Assembly: GCA_018806915.1 (NCBI GenBank)
Contig: JAGKQI010000105.1
Span: forward strand, 806,001 to 870,000
Source of the DNA: Phytophthora colocasiae
Taxonomy: Eukaryota; Oomycota; Peronosporomycetes; Peronosporales; Peronosporaceae
Length of the DNA stretch: 64,000 nt
Reading direction: 5' to 3'
Position numbers and translations under genes: made by a program. The notes under the pieces are model-generated. The model did no database searches, was not told the DNA's origin, and worked only from the letters and a program-made list of their open reading frames with translations. Below, piece after piece: positions 1-10,736 of this stretch. How positions within the stretch are numbered: position 1 is the stretch's first letter; the number at the start of each line of letters is the position of its first letter.

Positions 1-513
1 CTTGCGGCAGTAACTCTTGGGCTACTGGTCCTCCAGTTGCTACCGCTGCTGCGTATCGCCTGCCTGTCCTCGCTGCTGCCGCGTGCCATTCGTCCACTGC
101 CGCCGTCGAGTGCTGCCCTGCTGCCTCCAATGCACGCGTCTCACCTGGTCATTCGTTGGGCTCTTGCTCCAGGAGCTCAGCGTCGAGATCGGCATCGGCA
201 CCAGTGCCTCGATTGGCAACAAGATCAGCGTCGGGATCGGATCCTGGCGTCACCGCAGTGTCGTCTGGAGATTGGCCGCGTCCAACACGCATGAGCGAAC
301 GACCAGAGCCGCATTGTGCGCATAGGTCAGTAGGTGCTTGAGTACTACAGTATGGACAATCTATCGGCCGGGTTCGACTCTCTTCGTTCCTGGAATCGCC
401 TTTCGTTGGTGGGGCTCGTAGTTTTATGGATTAATGATCGTAAGAAGAACTAAATTTTAGAGATTTACTATAAGGGCTGTTTGAATGTTGATTTGTGTGT
501 GTCCGTTTGTGCT
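1..513. other. Unassigned sequence, no gene recognised
   Basis: The first ~330 bases are GC-rich with short overlapping open frames on both strands (longest about 100 codons), none with a recognisable domain. Bases 330-513 are lower in GC with no open frame of note. The stretch ends exactly where the tRNA-Gln acceptor stem begins at 514. It could be the degenerate end of another retroelement or host flank; the sequence does not decide. Confidence 0.4.
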
Positions 514-527
514 GGTCTTATGGTGTA

Positions 528-552
528 CCGACTTCCCCATGTCAAGAAGGAC
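528..552 (+). repeat. Left terminal inverted repeat of the 487-bp element
   Basis: Begins CCGACTTCCCCATGTCAAG and pairs with the reverse complement of 991-1014 over 24 positions with one single-base gap. Confidence 0.85.
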
Positions 553-990
553 GATTTATAAGAAGGTCAAGCCATTTCTGCCAATCAGAGGGATAGCTTT
601 CCGTCCCCATGTCAAGAATGACAAGCCCGAAAGTTGAAGCGTACAGGTCCTGTTGCGGCGTTTTTTTGTTCCATTCCTTACTCAAGATTCCGATGCGGGA
701 GGACGGAATCGCGCACCAGGAGCCACCAAGGAGAAAGACTGTGGGTCGGCCACGGCTAAGGGAGGAAGGCAGTGACACAAAAAGTAACGGAAGAAAGCAT
801 CGTTCAATCTCTGACCTGCACGATATGCACCTTATCTACAACAACGTTGGGGAGATTGGGTCGGACGACGAAAGCTCCGAAGACAACTAATAATCTTCAG
901 TTCCTGACAACTAAATTTGTACCACTCTATTTTCATGCACATCTCCAAAGTTCAACGATTTTCGGTTCGTTCAAATCTCTAAAGATCACT

Positions 991-1014
991 GTCCTTCTTG
1001 ACATGGGAAGTCGG
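991..1014 (-). repeat. Right terminal inverted repeat of the 487-bp element
   Basis: Its reverse complement begins CCGACTTCCCATGTCAAG, followed immediately by the TA duplicate and the rest of tRNA-Gln. Confidence 0.85.
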
Positions 1015-1086
1015 TAATGGTTAGCACTCTGGACTCTGAATCCAGCGATCCGGGTTCAAATCCCGCTCCACCAGGCCAGGCATCTT

Positions 1087-1473
1087 GGGTAAACGGACTG
1101 GGATCTCTACCTGTCGAAGGTGTTGTTTGCCTACAGGACCGACTACCATGAGTCGTTAGGTGACACTCCTTTCTTTTCGCTATATGGACGTGACCCTGTA
1201 TTGCCAATGGATGTGGCATTTATGAATTTGGGTAAGAAGTGGAAGAGTAATGAGGTAGCACAGTATCGTCGCGAGCTGTTTCGTTCGCTCCGTGACTCTC
1301 ATGAGTTGGTTGAGCGTCAGTTGCTGAAGGCACAGGACCGTCATGCGAAACGATTAGAAAAACAAGTTGAAGTGAAGTACGAGGTTGATGACCCCGTTTG
1401 GGTCTACCAAGTGTTCCGTCCGAGGCGAGGTGAAGCTCGGACGAAGAAATTGGCGTTTGCATGGCACAGTCCG
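1087..1473 (+). pseudogene. Ty3/Gypsy integrase C-terminal fragment
   Basis: An open frame from about 1093 encodes the end of an integrase core and the following region: residues like LSKVLFAYRT, a SLYGRDPVLP box and, near the end, a WHSP stretch where the GPY/F-type module would start. It resembles Ty3/Gypsy integrase downstream of the catalytic glutamate. It lacks the zinc and DDE parts upstream and is cut exactly at 1473, where a family-A LTR begins with TGTAAC. It differs in sequence from the integrases of A, B and D, so it represents a further Gypsy family. Confidence 0.75.
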
Positions 1474-1883
1474 TGTAACGGGGATGTTACACGAATGTTT
1501 CTCGTTGGTGTGTGACAGGCGTGGATACATTCATGTGGGTACATAATGGTGTGTGACACTCATGGATACATTTATGTGGGTACATGATGGTGTGGCACAC
1601 ACGAGTAGATACGTAGATGGCCTCAGAGCCTCACATTGCATTTTGATTAGGATTTAGTATGTTAGATAATAAATCCGTTACATTTAGGATTAGGGCAATA
1701 AAGTCAATAAAAATCAGTTTGCATTTTACATAGTGAGTGTTAGTCCTTTATTATAGGTACACTGACTCTGTGAGTCCCGTATTTAGTGGACTACTTGGTT
1801 CTTGTATAGAACCGAAGGCTAGTGCCTTGCAAGCAGGACTCTACGAGTCAACTAAACTTCCTCTGTGCGGCACACCTGCTGCA
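1474..1883 (+). repeat. Orphan family-A LTR (5' LTR orientation)
   Basis: Starts TGTAACGGGGATGTTACA and ends CTGCTGCA, then TC and the primer-binding site TGGTAGCAC. It matches the LTRs at 13650, 20773 and 38892 (minus) and, like 20773-21193, has a ~42-bp internal tandem duplication. It is followed by leader and gag start, so it is a 5' LTR whose element has lost the rest. Confidence 0.9.
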
Positions 1884-2367
1884 TCTGGTAGCACTCGTAG
1901 TCAATCCAACTCCTGAGTTGAAGACTGTTTCTCTGTGAGAATGGAGCAATAAGCATACGCTCACTTGACTCCGAGTCAGCAGGACACGCTTAACAAGCTT
2001 ACGTCCCTGCTGGGCCCTGAAGGTATGACGCACCTTGCGTCTCAAGGGCCGGAGGCCGTCAACGCACGCCTGGAGGCATTTGCCTCGTACGAGAACGCTC
2101 TCGTTGAGCACATTCAGCGGAATGTAAAAGGGGCCACCCCTGCTCCGAGAGCTAAGCCCGTCACGATCAGCGTGAAGACCTTCCACGGGAATGATGGAGA
2201 GAACCTCCTTTTGTGGACCCGAGAGGTCGAAATGGCCATGGGGGGCGCCATGCTCCAGTTGGAGGGGCAACGCGTGGCTTTGCCATCTCTAAGCTCGAAG
2301 GACGAGCACGAGAATGGGCCTTGACGTCTGGGACGTCGGTGGAAGCGGCCTTCCCACATGGGGCGAG
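1884..2367 (+). pseudogene. Family-A leader and truncated gag, broken
   Basis: Matches the leader and first ~95 codons of the family-A gag at 14086. The start codon is followed at the third codon by TAA where the other copy has a sense codon. An open frame resumes at 1965 (LTPSQ-like start) and runs to about 2270, where a small indel shifts frame. The match ends at 2367, in the middle of gag, at the first base of the B LTR. It cannot make Gag. Confidence 0.85.
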
Positions 2368-2828
2368 TGTGGTGAAGCGAACGAGAATCTTTCCCGGAGA
2401 GGCGATATCAGCCACGAACCCGAATAGAGTCGGAACGAGCGACAGGGGGGGCCTGTGATCCCCAGATCTGAGTCGAATCAGACGAAGGTACGATGGGTCC
2501 CGCCGGGGAACAGGCAACAGAGACACCGGCGGAGGAACAAGTGGAGCGGTGTTCGTGGGTGATCCGAGTCCTACTGGAGGAAGAATGGGGAGATCAAGGA
2601 TGTTCTCGCGCGATCAGCGATGACGGGGTCCCAAGTGAGCACGATCGGCTCACCCCGGCGTCCCGAAGTCTTCTAACAGCATGATCCTACTTCCCCGGGC
2701 GGCGACGAAGCGGGATCATGCAGTGATCCTCTCCCGTTTAAGTACGAGATCAGCCCCAGGCACGGCGCAGACCCTTCTGGTGGCTTGATCCGGATTCTCC
2801 GAACGACTACCAAGCGGGATCAGGCAGC

Positions 2829-2920
2829 GATCAAGTCCCGATTAAGTGCGAGATCAAGTCCCGATTAAGTGCGAGATCAAGCTTCGGTTAAGTGCGAGAT
2901 CAAGCTTCGGTTAAGTACGA
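2829..2920 (+). repeat. 23-bp minisatellite in B LTR (four units)
   Basis: Four consecutive 23-bp units beginning GATCAAG and ending TTAAGTGCGA or TTAAGTACGA. The same array lies in the 3' LTR at about 27316-27406 with a different mix of unit variants. Confidence 0.85.
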
Positions 2921-3537
2921 AATCGGCTCATGATCAGGGTTAGGGGAGCCAAGCTAGGGATCAGCTATGTAGCCAGTGTCATGTGATCGTAGGATAGTAA
3001 ATCAGGATGGGATTAGTAGGCATAGGAATAACCATAAGGAGAATCGAATTTGCCCTGAACCACTCAAGTGTCTTCGCTACGCCTGGAACCGGGAACTACA
3101 TTGGCCCTACGAGCGTCAAGAAGGTAAGGATACGTGACCTAGTATAGCGGTTAAGTCTGGATAATATATTGGCCAGCTTTGCCCTATCTAGTGAACTATC
3201 CTTAAGTGCATACATCGGATCGGAAGGAATTGGTTGTTTAGCCTAAAGATCCCGTCGAATCTCACTCCCTCAAGACCCCCGCTATCGGAAGCGGAAAACA
3301 ACGGAAAGGAAGGGACAGATCCCGAATATTGGACTACTGGAAGGCCTGGATCAAGGACCAGGCAACCGGATCAAGGCTCGAGAACTCGCCTGTGACCCGG
3401 ATCAACCCCTCTGAGATAGAGTGAAGTATTCCCACGCAATCTCACACCCCTGCGTCACCCAAGACATTCTTCTCGTCCCAAGACATCTTCAGAAGTCACC
3501 TGGAAGAGCGTAACCCGCCTACCGACGGGTACACAAG

Positions 3538-3542
3538 GTGAA
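3538..3542 (+). repeat. Copia target-site duplication, left copy (GTGAA)
   Basis: GTGAA immediately before the copia LTR, repeated at 8343-8347 immediately after the other LTR. The uninterrupted B LTR at 28017-28030 has a single copy. Confidence 0.9.
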
Positions 3543-3931
3543 AATTGAGAGTGGCGAATGAGGCTTGTTGTCGATGTGAGCAGAAGGAAAGAATCCGAAA
3601 GTGATTGAGATTGAATTAGGGGAAACTGTCTGTCCAATGTCTTCTACTGCTCCTACATGTATCCTGTGTGAAAGCTCAGCCTTTAACTCCTTCTCGTCGA
3701 GCCGGGGCTGCGTCAGCAAATGCGCAAACTGACCATCCGTCCGGCAAGTTGAAGTAGTCGACCAATCAGATCCCGCGATCTGGGTATGATAGGCAAGGTG
3801 GACCAATCACATCTCTCCATTTGCCGTTAAGTGCGCACGGCACGCGCAAAAGGTAACAACCGCACTGCAGGCACGTGCTCCGAGGTATCCAGGCAAAAGA
3901 GAGAGAGACTGCGAAGTGTACAATCGCAACA
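3543..3931 (-). repeat. Copia 3' LTR (left copy)
   Basis: 389 bp, essentially identical to 7954-8342. On the coding strand it is preceded by the purine tract GAGTGGGGG. Confidence 0.93.
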
Positions 3932-3940
3932 CCCCCACTC
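3932..3940 (-). promoter_or_regulatory. Copia polypurine tract
   Basis: Minus-strand GAGTGGGGG directly abutting the 3' LTR, the expected plus-strand DNA primer. It overlaps the gag-pol stop at 3939-3941. Confidence 0.75.
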
Positions 3941-6900
3941 AATTCGATGTCTCGAGCTTGGGTCCGACGTTGCTGCGCTGCATCAGGTAGCGAAGCGTTT
4001 TCGACGATAAGCCCTTGGTCAGGAAGTCTCCGAGCTGGTTCTTGGTCTCCACATATTCCAGCGCGACTTCACCACTAACAACCTTCTCGCGAATGAAGTG
4101 GTACCGAATGTCAATGTGCTTGGTGCGAGCTTGATAACCGACGTTCTTGGCAAGTGCCATCGCACCTTGGTTGTCCTCGTAGATCACCGTGGATCCATCT
4201 TGCTCAACACCGATGTCCTTCAGCAGTCGGCGCATCCAGACACACTCCTTCACACAGTCGCTCAGCGCCATGTACTCGGCCTCCGTTGAGCTGAGCGCGA
4301 CAGTCTTCTGAAACGTAGAGCGCCACACCACGGGAGCACCGCACATAATAAGCATCATGCCGCTCACGGATCGACGGTCATCACGGTTGCCGGCCCAGTC
4401 CGCATCCGAGTAGGCGACGAGTTCCGTCCCTAGTAGTCCGTCGTACGTGATGCCCACGTCCTTGGTCATCAGTAGATAGCGAACCACCCGAATCCCGGCG
4501 TCCCAGTGCTTCTGTCCAGGATTTTCCAAGAACCGGCTCAACTTGGCAACAGCCACCGCAATGTCTGGTCGAGTTCCGCAAGCCAGGTACATCAGACTAC
4601 CATCTAGCGACCGGTAGGGCTTCGAACTCATCTTGGCCTTGTCAGCTTCGGTCTGCGGTTCGTCGACCTTGGTCAGATGCACACCTGGTTCCAGCGGAGA
4701 CGAGCATGGCTTTGCGTTCTCCTGTCCAAACCTCTTGATGATCGACTCCGCGTACGCTTGTTGGCTGATGCGTAGCGTTCTTCCCTCCATGTCGTAGTCG
4801 ATCTCGATCCCGAGAATGAAGCGAGCACGGCCGAGGTCCTTGATCCGGAACTTCTCCGCGATTCCAGCCTTCACCGACGCAATGACAGCCTTCTGCCGCG
4901 AGGCAATTAGCATGTCATCCACGTAGAGGCATACAATGCACTCGTCATCACCTTGACCGCGTGTGTAGATGCACGGGTCCGCGTCGGCAGACTTGAATCC
5001 CATCCGCTTTAGGTGTGCGTCGATTGTCTCGTTCCAGACACGCGATGCCTGCTTGAGTCCATACAAACTCTGAAGCAGCATGCACACGACGTCGTCTTCA
5101 CCTTCCGCTTCAGCCAGTGCCAACAGGTCTCGGAGTCCTTGAGGCAGCTCCATGTAGATCTCCTCCTCCAGTTGCCGTACAGGAACGCAGTATCGACGTC
5201 ACACTGCTTAATCTCGAATCCTTCAGCGGCGCACTTCGCCAACTTGGCACGGATCGAGTTCAGGTAGCGCGTATGTCTCCTCGTAGTCCACGCCGTGTCG
5301 TTGCGAATACCCCTTGGCTACGAGACGGGCCTTGTGCCGAATGACTTGTCCTTTCTCGTTGCGCTTCAACGCGAATACCCAACGGCAGCCGATCGGCCGC
5401 TGGTGTGCTGGTCTTGGTACCAACTTCCACGTCTTGTTGGCGACAAGAGACTTCAACTCGCTCTGCATCGCTCGCTTCCATTCCACTTGGTCCGCACTTG
5501 CCATGGCTTCTTCATACGTCCGCGGGACCTCCTCCGTTGCAGCCATCGCTTGGGCACCTTCAATGGCGAGCTGGTCTTCGTGCACCTGAGCTTTGCCTTG
5601 GATCATCTTCTGTCGCTTCGTGCCTGATGTGGACGGCGCCACGACCTGCTTCTTGCGGGCTCCTGCCTCTTCAGGATCCGTCGTCTCGTCAATGTGGCGA
5701 GCTCGCGACCGGGTAGTCATAGGATGGGTCGAACCGTATGGCACAATCGCATCGTCTACACCCGCGTCACGTTGAAGTGGGATCACGTCACCAGCTTCAG
5801 CGACGGTTGGCACGAGTTGCTTCGATTCCTCTGGCTGAAGTCCATCGTGGCTAGGCTCCGTAGCTGCGACTTCGTCGTCGTCCAGCTCAGACATGGGCAC
5901 CACGTGCTGCAGGCTCGTCGTCTCCATAAACTTGACAGTGCGCACGATTTGCACCTTGCCTGTCGCCACATTTAGAACTCGGTATCCCTTGACACCATTC
6001 TCGTAGCCCATGAAACGACACTTGAAGGCCTTAGCATCCTGCTTGCGGCGCTTCTCGTCGGGGATGTGTGCGTAGCCAAGTGCACCAAACACCTTCATGT
6101 TCTTGAGCTGCGGCTTGGTCCTGTGCACAATTTCGTAGGGTGTCTTCACGTTGACCGAATTGGGGATCCGGTTGATGATCCACGCCGCCGTGTTGACTGA
6201 TTCAGCCCACCATTTCTTCTCGATGTCCTCGTGGTAGAGCATGCAGCGCGCCATTTCCACCAGACTTCGGTTCATGCGCTCAGCCAGTCCATTCTGCTGA
6301 GGCGTGTACGGCACCGTCTTCTCGTGCTTGATGCCGCTGCGGTCGAGGTAGGCCCTGAATTGTTTGCCTGTGTACTCGCCGCCATTGTCCGAACGTAGGC
6401 GCTTGATCGTCTTGCCTGTCGCGTTCTCCATTGCTGCCTTGTAGATCTTCAACTTGGACAGCACCTCCGATTTGGCCTTCATGAAGTAGACCGTCACGTG
6501 GCGTGAGTAGTCGTCAATGAAGGTCACGGCGTACGTGCAGCCACCGGGAGTCTTGGTCTGCGTCGGACCCATCACATCCGTATGCACCAAATCCAGTACG
6601 CCTGCACTCTTGACGAGCTTCTCCGGGTGTCAGGGAAAGTCGTCGGCTCTCATCTTGCCCATGCAGCAGCCTGCGCAGACGTTGTCACTAGTGACGCCAT
6701 CCGTAACACGAGGCACACCTTCTGCCATGGTCAGCAGCTGTTCATAGCGCTTGAACGGGATGTGTCCGAGGCGGGCGTGCACAATAGCCCACGGCTCCTT
6801 ACGAGATGCCGTCGCCGCACGGCACACCTCGTCCCCCATTGTCTTCAACTTGTAGACGTTTCCACAGCGCTTGGCCTCCATGACGGTGGCGTCGCCATAG

Positions 6901-7949
6901 CGAAAGACGCACTTGTCCTTGCTGAACTGCGCGACGACGTCCTTCTCGGCCAGCTTCGCAACCGAGATGAGGCTTCCATCAACTTCAGGGATGTACAACA
7001 CATCCGACAGCGTAACAGACGTTCCGTCCATCAGCTTCAACCCGACGGTGCCCTTTGCAACTGCGTCGATCTTCGTACCGTCCGCGATGGTAATGCGGAC
7101 CGGCGTCTTCAGCTCCATCATGGACACGAACTTGTCTCGGACGCTGGTCATGTGCGAGCTTGCACCGGAGTCCACAAGCCACTCCGTTTTCTCCATCGCA
7201 CCCGTTGCCGTGAACGCGTAGTCAGAAGCTTGCTCTTGAGCCACTTGTCCACGTCCCGCGTCGGCCTTCTTCTTACGGCACTCGAACTCCTTGTGGCCAG
7301 CCTTCTTACAGTAGAAGCACTTGCCCGCGAATCGGTGCTTGCCGCCGTCCTTCCTCTTCGTTGCGAACGCCTTCTCTTGAGCCGATGACGATTCATCCGA
7401 GGCTTCAACACCAGAGAGCGCTTGGATCGCGTACGAGAGTGTCATGTTCGGCGTGTTCTCGAGCACGGTGCTGATCATCCGGTACTCGTCCGTCAAACTG
7501 CCGAGTAGGAGTACGAGCTGACGAGTCTCGTCCAGAGGCTCTCCAATCGTCTCCATCTAGAGCACGATCTCCTTGAACCGGTCCACATGCGTTGCGAACC
7601 GCGGGCCGGGCTCCATCTTGAAGTTGTGCAACTTCTTGGTGACGAGGAGTCGGTTCTTGATCGTGTTCCGGTTGAATTGCTCCTGAAGCATGGTCCACGC
7701 GTCCATCGCAGTCATTGCACCACGGATGTAGACTTGGAACGTGAGGCTTACGTCGCCAGCAATCACGCCAAGGGCCTTCAGATCGTTGGTCTTCCATGCG
7801 TCCGTGGTGCGGTTGCTCACCGGGTCGAACTCCGCCTTGATGATGTGGGGCAGCAGTCCTTTGCGAGAGAGCTTCATCCGCATGTTGAACTCCTAGTGGA
7901 AGTAGTTGTCTTCCACGAGCTTGACGGTGTCCGCGTAGTTTGGGCTCAT
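3939..7949 (-). pseudogene. gag-pol: Copia gag-pol polyprotein, broken by three stops and two frameshifts
   Basis: About 1337 codons from ATG 7949-7947, which lies inside the primer-binding site. Gag comes first, with one CCHC knuckle (CFYCKKAGHKEFEC, about 7320-7280). Protease DSGAS lies near 7170. Integrase has a D-x-DNGGEY pair and QQNGLAERMN (about 6590-6280). RT has YVDD near 4935 and GLKQA; RNase H includes STEAEYMAL near 4270. The frame is constant except between two small indels near 5264 and 5176. In-frame stops: TAG 7895-7893, TAG 7559-7557, TGA 6632-6630. The two outer domains are otherwise well preserved, so loss of function is recent. No separate env-like frame. Confidence 0.93.
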
Positions 7950-7953
7950 AACC
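7942..7953 (-). promoter_or_regulatory. Copia primer-binding site, complementary to the initiator tRNA-Met anticodon region
   Basis: Minus-strand GGTTATGAGCCC directly follows the 5' LTR. Its complement GGGCTCATAACC is the anticodon stem-loop of tRNA-Met (CAT in the loop), not a tRNA 3' end. Drosophila copia is known to prime with a 5' half of initiator tRNA-Met in this way. The gag ATG is embedded in the site. Confidence 0.8.
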
Positions 7954-8342
7954 AATTGAGAGTGGCGAATGAGGCTTGTTGTCGATGTGAGCAGAAGGAA
8001 GGAATCCGAAAGTGATTGAGATTGAATTAGGGGAAACTGTCTGTCCAATGTCTTCTACTGCTCCTACATGTATCCTGTGTGAAAGCTCAGCCTTTAACTC
8101 CTTCTCGTCGAGCCGGGGCTGCGTCAGCAAATGCGCAAACTGACCATCCGTCCGGCAAGTTGAAGTAGTCGACCAATCAGATCCCGCGATCTGGGTATGA
8201 TAGGCAAGGTGGACCAATCACATCTCTCCATTTGCCGTTAAGTGCGCACGGCACGCGCAAAAGGTAACAACCGCACTGCAGGCACGTGCTCCGAGGTATC
8301 CAGGCAAAAGAGAGAGAGACTGCGAAGTGTACAATCGCAACA
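7954..8342 (-). repeat. Copia 5' LTR (right copy)
   Basis: 389 bp; the element's transcription start should lie here and run leftward. Flanked on the right by GTGAA at 8343-8347. Confidence 0.93.
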
Positions 8343-8347
8343 GTGAA
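8343..8347 (+). repeat. Copia target-site duplication, right copy (GTGAA)
   Basis: Second copy of GTGAA; the B LTR resumes with CAATACACGCAGC. Confidence 0.9.
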
Positions 8348-8465
8348 CAATACACGCAGCAAGATCACGGATCATCGGGGGACCCCCTCCGTTAGTCGGT
8401 GTCTGGGCGCAAGTGGTGATCGCGATCGGCCTCAACCAGATTTTGGCCAGATCCGCTCCACCACA
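8348..8465 (+). repeat. Element B 5' LTR, last part
   Basis: Matches 28025-28146 of the 3' LTR and ends CCACCACA, one base before the primer-binding site. Confidence 0.85.
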
Positions 8466-10736
8466 ATGGTGCGCGTGCCCGGATCTTCTGGTGACTTCGG
8501 ATATCACCGTGAGTCCCAAGAAAACGTCAAGATAAAAGAAGAACAAGGGGAAGAAGTGCCTACGAATGTTGGATCGACGGAGGCACCGATGAAAACAGAA
8601 AGATCCACGGATCAGCAGAGTTCTGGGAGGATCTCTACTGACAGACACGAGGCAGACCTGGATCGCAATCCAGATCTGGAAGAAAAACCTCGAATTCCTC
8701 CCAAGGCCCCTTCGAGGGCCACCGCGGATCTCGATGAGAATCGGGATCCGCACATGAGCGATAAGGAATCAGCAAAGCTGAAACCTAATCCGCTCACCAA
8801 GTCCACGGTTGCCTCAAGATCGACCAAGAAAAAGAAGATCAAGAGCACCCGGACGAAATTGAAAGCTCCAGACTCAGAAACAGAGGATGTGATCAACCCA
8901 GGATCGACGATCACCAAGGACGCGATCGAGCAGGCCTATTACAGGAAGATGCTAAGCGAGACCTTGCTTAAAGATCCCGTTCTTACGATCATACAAGTCC
9001 GCCAGATCGGTAACCTCGCCGGACCAGTGTCGAAGCCCCGGACTAGCTCTGACCGCCTGAACGCGGTGAAGATCCTACTTGATCTGCTCCAAGAAGCTGG
9101 TTTGGTGGCTGGAGAGTTCGACCCGAACTCTCTATTTGACTTGGAGCTGCAAGCGATTCAATCTGCGACCCAGGATCTATTCGATTCCCTCAAGATCTTG
9201 GTCGGCGAGCGCCCACTAACGCCCGATCCAGGCTATCAGACTGGATCGTCATGCTACGCGTCAGCGACCTCGGAACCAGATTCCGACAGCCCGAGAAGGC
9301 TGCAACGCATGTCGTTAGGTCCCTCCGGTGCCAAATTTGTGAAATCGCGTATGAAGAAACAAGATACACGATCGATGGCCACGAAACTGGAGGCTAAGAC
9401 ACCTGATCAGCAAGAAAATCGCCGGACCCGGACAGACCAGACCGCGCCGACGACTAATTCCACGGGATCGAGCAACAAGCTGGACGACTACTTTCAAATG
9501 GCGATGGATCGTTTCTTAAAAGAACGGAGTCTCGTGACACCCCGATCGCCGATCAAAGGGGAGTTGGATGTTGATATGGAGTCCGTTACCGCCTCAGATC
9601 CCGATGCATGGGAATACGATCCGGACGATCTGGGTATACCGAATTCCGGTGGGCAGATGTCGAGTCGAGCAGCGATCGCATCTGCGGAGATCGGTCAAGG
9701 GGGGTCGTCGATGATCCAGCGGGTCCGAATCTCAGCGATCTCGGATCTGAAAGATTTTGCGGGTAAAGATCTGGATGAAGATCGCGCTCGGGCCTAGATC
9801 GGTAAGGTCAAGTCAGCGTTCCAGCGAGATCAGGCTACGGAAGAAGAGAAATGCCTCACGTTTGCAGATCTGATGGTGGGACCAGCAAAAAATTGGTACA
9901 GGCAGCTCAGTCGAACGATGAAAACCAAGTGGGCGGATCTGTTGGACAGCTTCCAGACACAATATTGTGGGTTGGGTATGTCGGTCGCGTGGCAATACTA
10001 TCACGCTCGCAAGCGATCGGAAGAGACACCTCTCAACTACCTCTACCGGCTCAACGTGGCGGCTTTACGCGCTAGACTGAAGATCAAGGATGGGAGCCCT
10101 AAGGCCCGCCGGGAACATGTAGACCACTACATCGAGACATTGGGGGATCCGGAGTTGGCTGATCGGCTAACCCTACTCCGACTGAGTGACGTCGATGAAC
10201 TTGAGGAGGTACTTCGTGCCCGGGAACGGGCGAAAAGCAGACAGCGTAAATCTGCGTTTGGATCGAAGTACAGGCAAAAAGCACCGGCCAGTGCCCCGGC
10301 GGCACCCACCCGAGCGGTGGTACGGGCGATCCAAACTCAAGATCCGAGCTCGGAATCGGAGGAAATATCCGGATCGGACGGATCCGACTCTGAGGGCGAT
10401 CTCCGGAGGATATATCTTGCCGCGTCAGAAGACCAACAGATCGGCACTGGGGGCGCTCCCCACCAACAGGATCAGTCGCGATCGCACGCGAACGCGCAAG
10501 ATCGAAGCCGGATCACGGATCGTAGGGGACCAGATCATGATCGAAGTCGCTGTTCGCACTGTGGATCGCGGAAGCATACGGATCTGGATTGCTGGAGACG
10601 TCTAACCTGTGACAAGTGCGGAAAGAGGGGTCACCCAACGGATCGCTGTCTATATACCTGCCGTGGTTGTGGGGAGATCCATGAAGCTGGAGAATGCCCC
10701 ATGGAAGAATTCTACAACCAGATCCGCAAAGTGTAA
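8466..10736 (+). pseudogene. gag: Element B Gag, one nonsense codon
   Basis: 757 codons in one frame, interrupted only by TAG at 9795-9797. Residues 1-~330 are charged and low-complexity, rich in K/E/D/S/T. The capsid-like part follows: KCLTFADLM, NWYRQLSR and the helical region to about 10240. It is typical of oomycete Gypsy Gag. The C-terminus (10550-10710) has three Cys/His knuckles: CSHCGSRKHTDLDC, CDKCGKRGHPTDRC and a shorter-spaced CRGCGEIHEAGEC. Gag would coat the element RNA and form the particle. The ATG at 8466 is the first after the LTR. The single stop sits before the capsid part, so only the N-terminal domain could be made. Confidence 0.88.
8467..8482 (+). promoter_or_regulatory. 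Element B primer-binding site (putative)
   Basis: TGGTGCGCGTGCCCGG begins with TGG, as expected opposite a tRNA CCA end, and follows LTR end CCACCACA by one base. The 3' LTR stops at the same CCACCACA (28146), supporting the boundary. The gag ATG (8466-8468) overlaps it. Primer tRNA not identified. Confidence 0.6.

Larger units (their letters stand above)
528..1014. mobile_element. 487-bp non-autonomous DNA element (MITE-like) with terminal inverted repeats and TA target duplication
   Basis: The left end (528-552) and right end (991-1014) are inverted copies of one ~24-nt sequence starting CCGACTTCCC, differing only by one extra C on the left. TA lies on each side (526-527 and 1015-1016), and deleting the element plus one TA restores tRNA-Gln. 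A third, partial copy of the terminus lies inside at 601-622. A 93-codon frame at 609-890 (+) contains GRPR and an acidic C-terminus but no recognisable transposase. TA duplication fits Tc1/mariner-type insertion; the superfamily cannot be fixed from termini alone. Confidence 0.8.
514..1065 (+). pseudogene. tRNA-Gln (anticodon CUG) pseudogene, split by an inserted inverted-repeat element and lacking its 3' acceptor strand
   Basis: Bases 514-527 read as acceptor GGTCTTA, then TG and the start of the D arm (GTGTA). The tRNA resumes at 1017 with ATGGTTAGCAC, an anticodon stem-loop with CTG at its centre, a variable loop and a T arm (GGTTCAAAT). Removing 528-1014 and one TA rejoins the D arm in register. 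After the T-stem bases CCCG the expected acceptor partner of GGTCTTA is missing and CTCCACCAGG follows, so the gene is also truncated at its 3' end. It is broken twice and cannot fold into a full cloverleaf. Recognition rests on the conserved eukaryotic tRNA-Gln D-arm and anticodon-arm sequence. Confidence 0.85.
2368..3542 (+). repeat. Element B 5' LTR, first part
   Basis: Aligns with 26911-28024. It includes a 23-bp minisatellite (2829-2920) and ~60 bp near 2740-2805 that the 3' LTR lacks. It is interrupted at 3542 by copia; its last five bases GTGAA are duplicated at 8343. Confidence 0.88.
3543..8342 (-). mobile_element. Ty1/copia LTR retrotransposon, 4800 bp, minus strand, inserted in the B 5' LTR
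   Basis: Two 389-bp LTRs (3543-3931 and 7954-8342) differ at one position seen (about 3588 against its partner), so the insertion is recent. It has a perfect GTGAA duplication, a PBS at 7942-7953, a polypurine tract at 3932-3940 and one gag-pol frame in copia order (Gag with zinc knuckle, protease, integrase, RT, RNase H). On its coding strand the LTR starts TGTTGCGATTG and ends CTCTCAATT, so it lacks the usual CA end. Confidence 0.93.

Noticed and set aside
1..325. Several overlapping frames of 60-100 codons on both strands
   Set aside because: No recognisable protein, no consistent frame, GC-rich DNA gives such frames by chance.
542..890. Frames on both strands inside the 487-bp inverted-repeat element
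   Set aside because: Neither the 78- nor the 93-codon frame resembles a transposase; the element is most simply non-autonomous.
514..1065. A functional tRNA-Gln with the insertion as an intron
   Set aside because: Insertion is in the D arm, not next to the anticodon, has transposon ends with TA duplication, and the acceptor 3' strand is missing.
6582..7388. 268-codon open frame on the + strand opposite copia gag-protease
   Set aside because: Composition (R/L/H/V-rich) and position mirror the well-supported minus-strand coding frame; no domain. A shadow.
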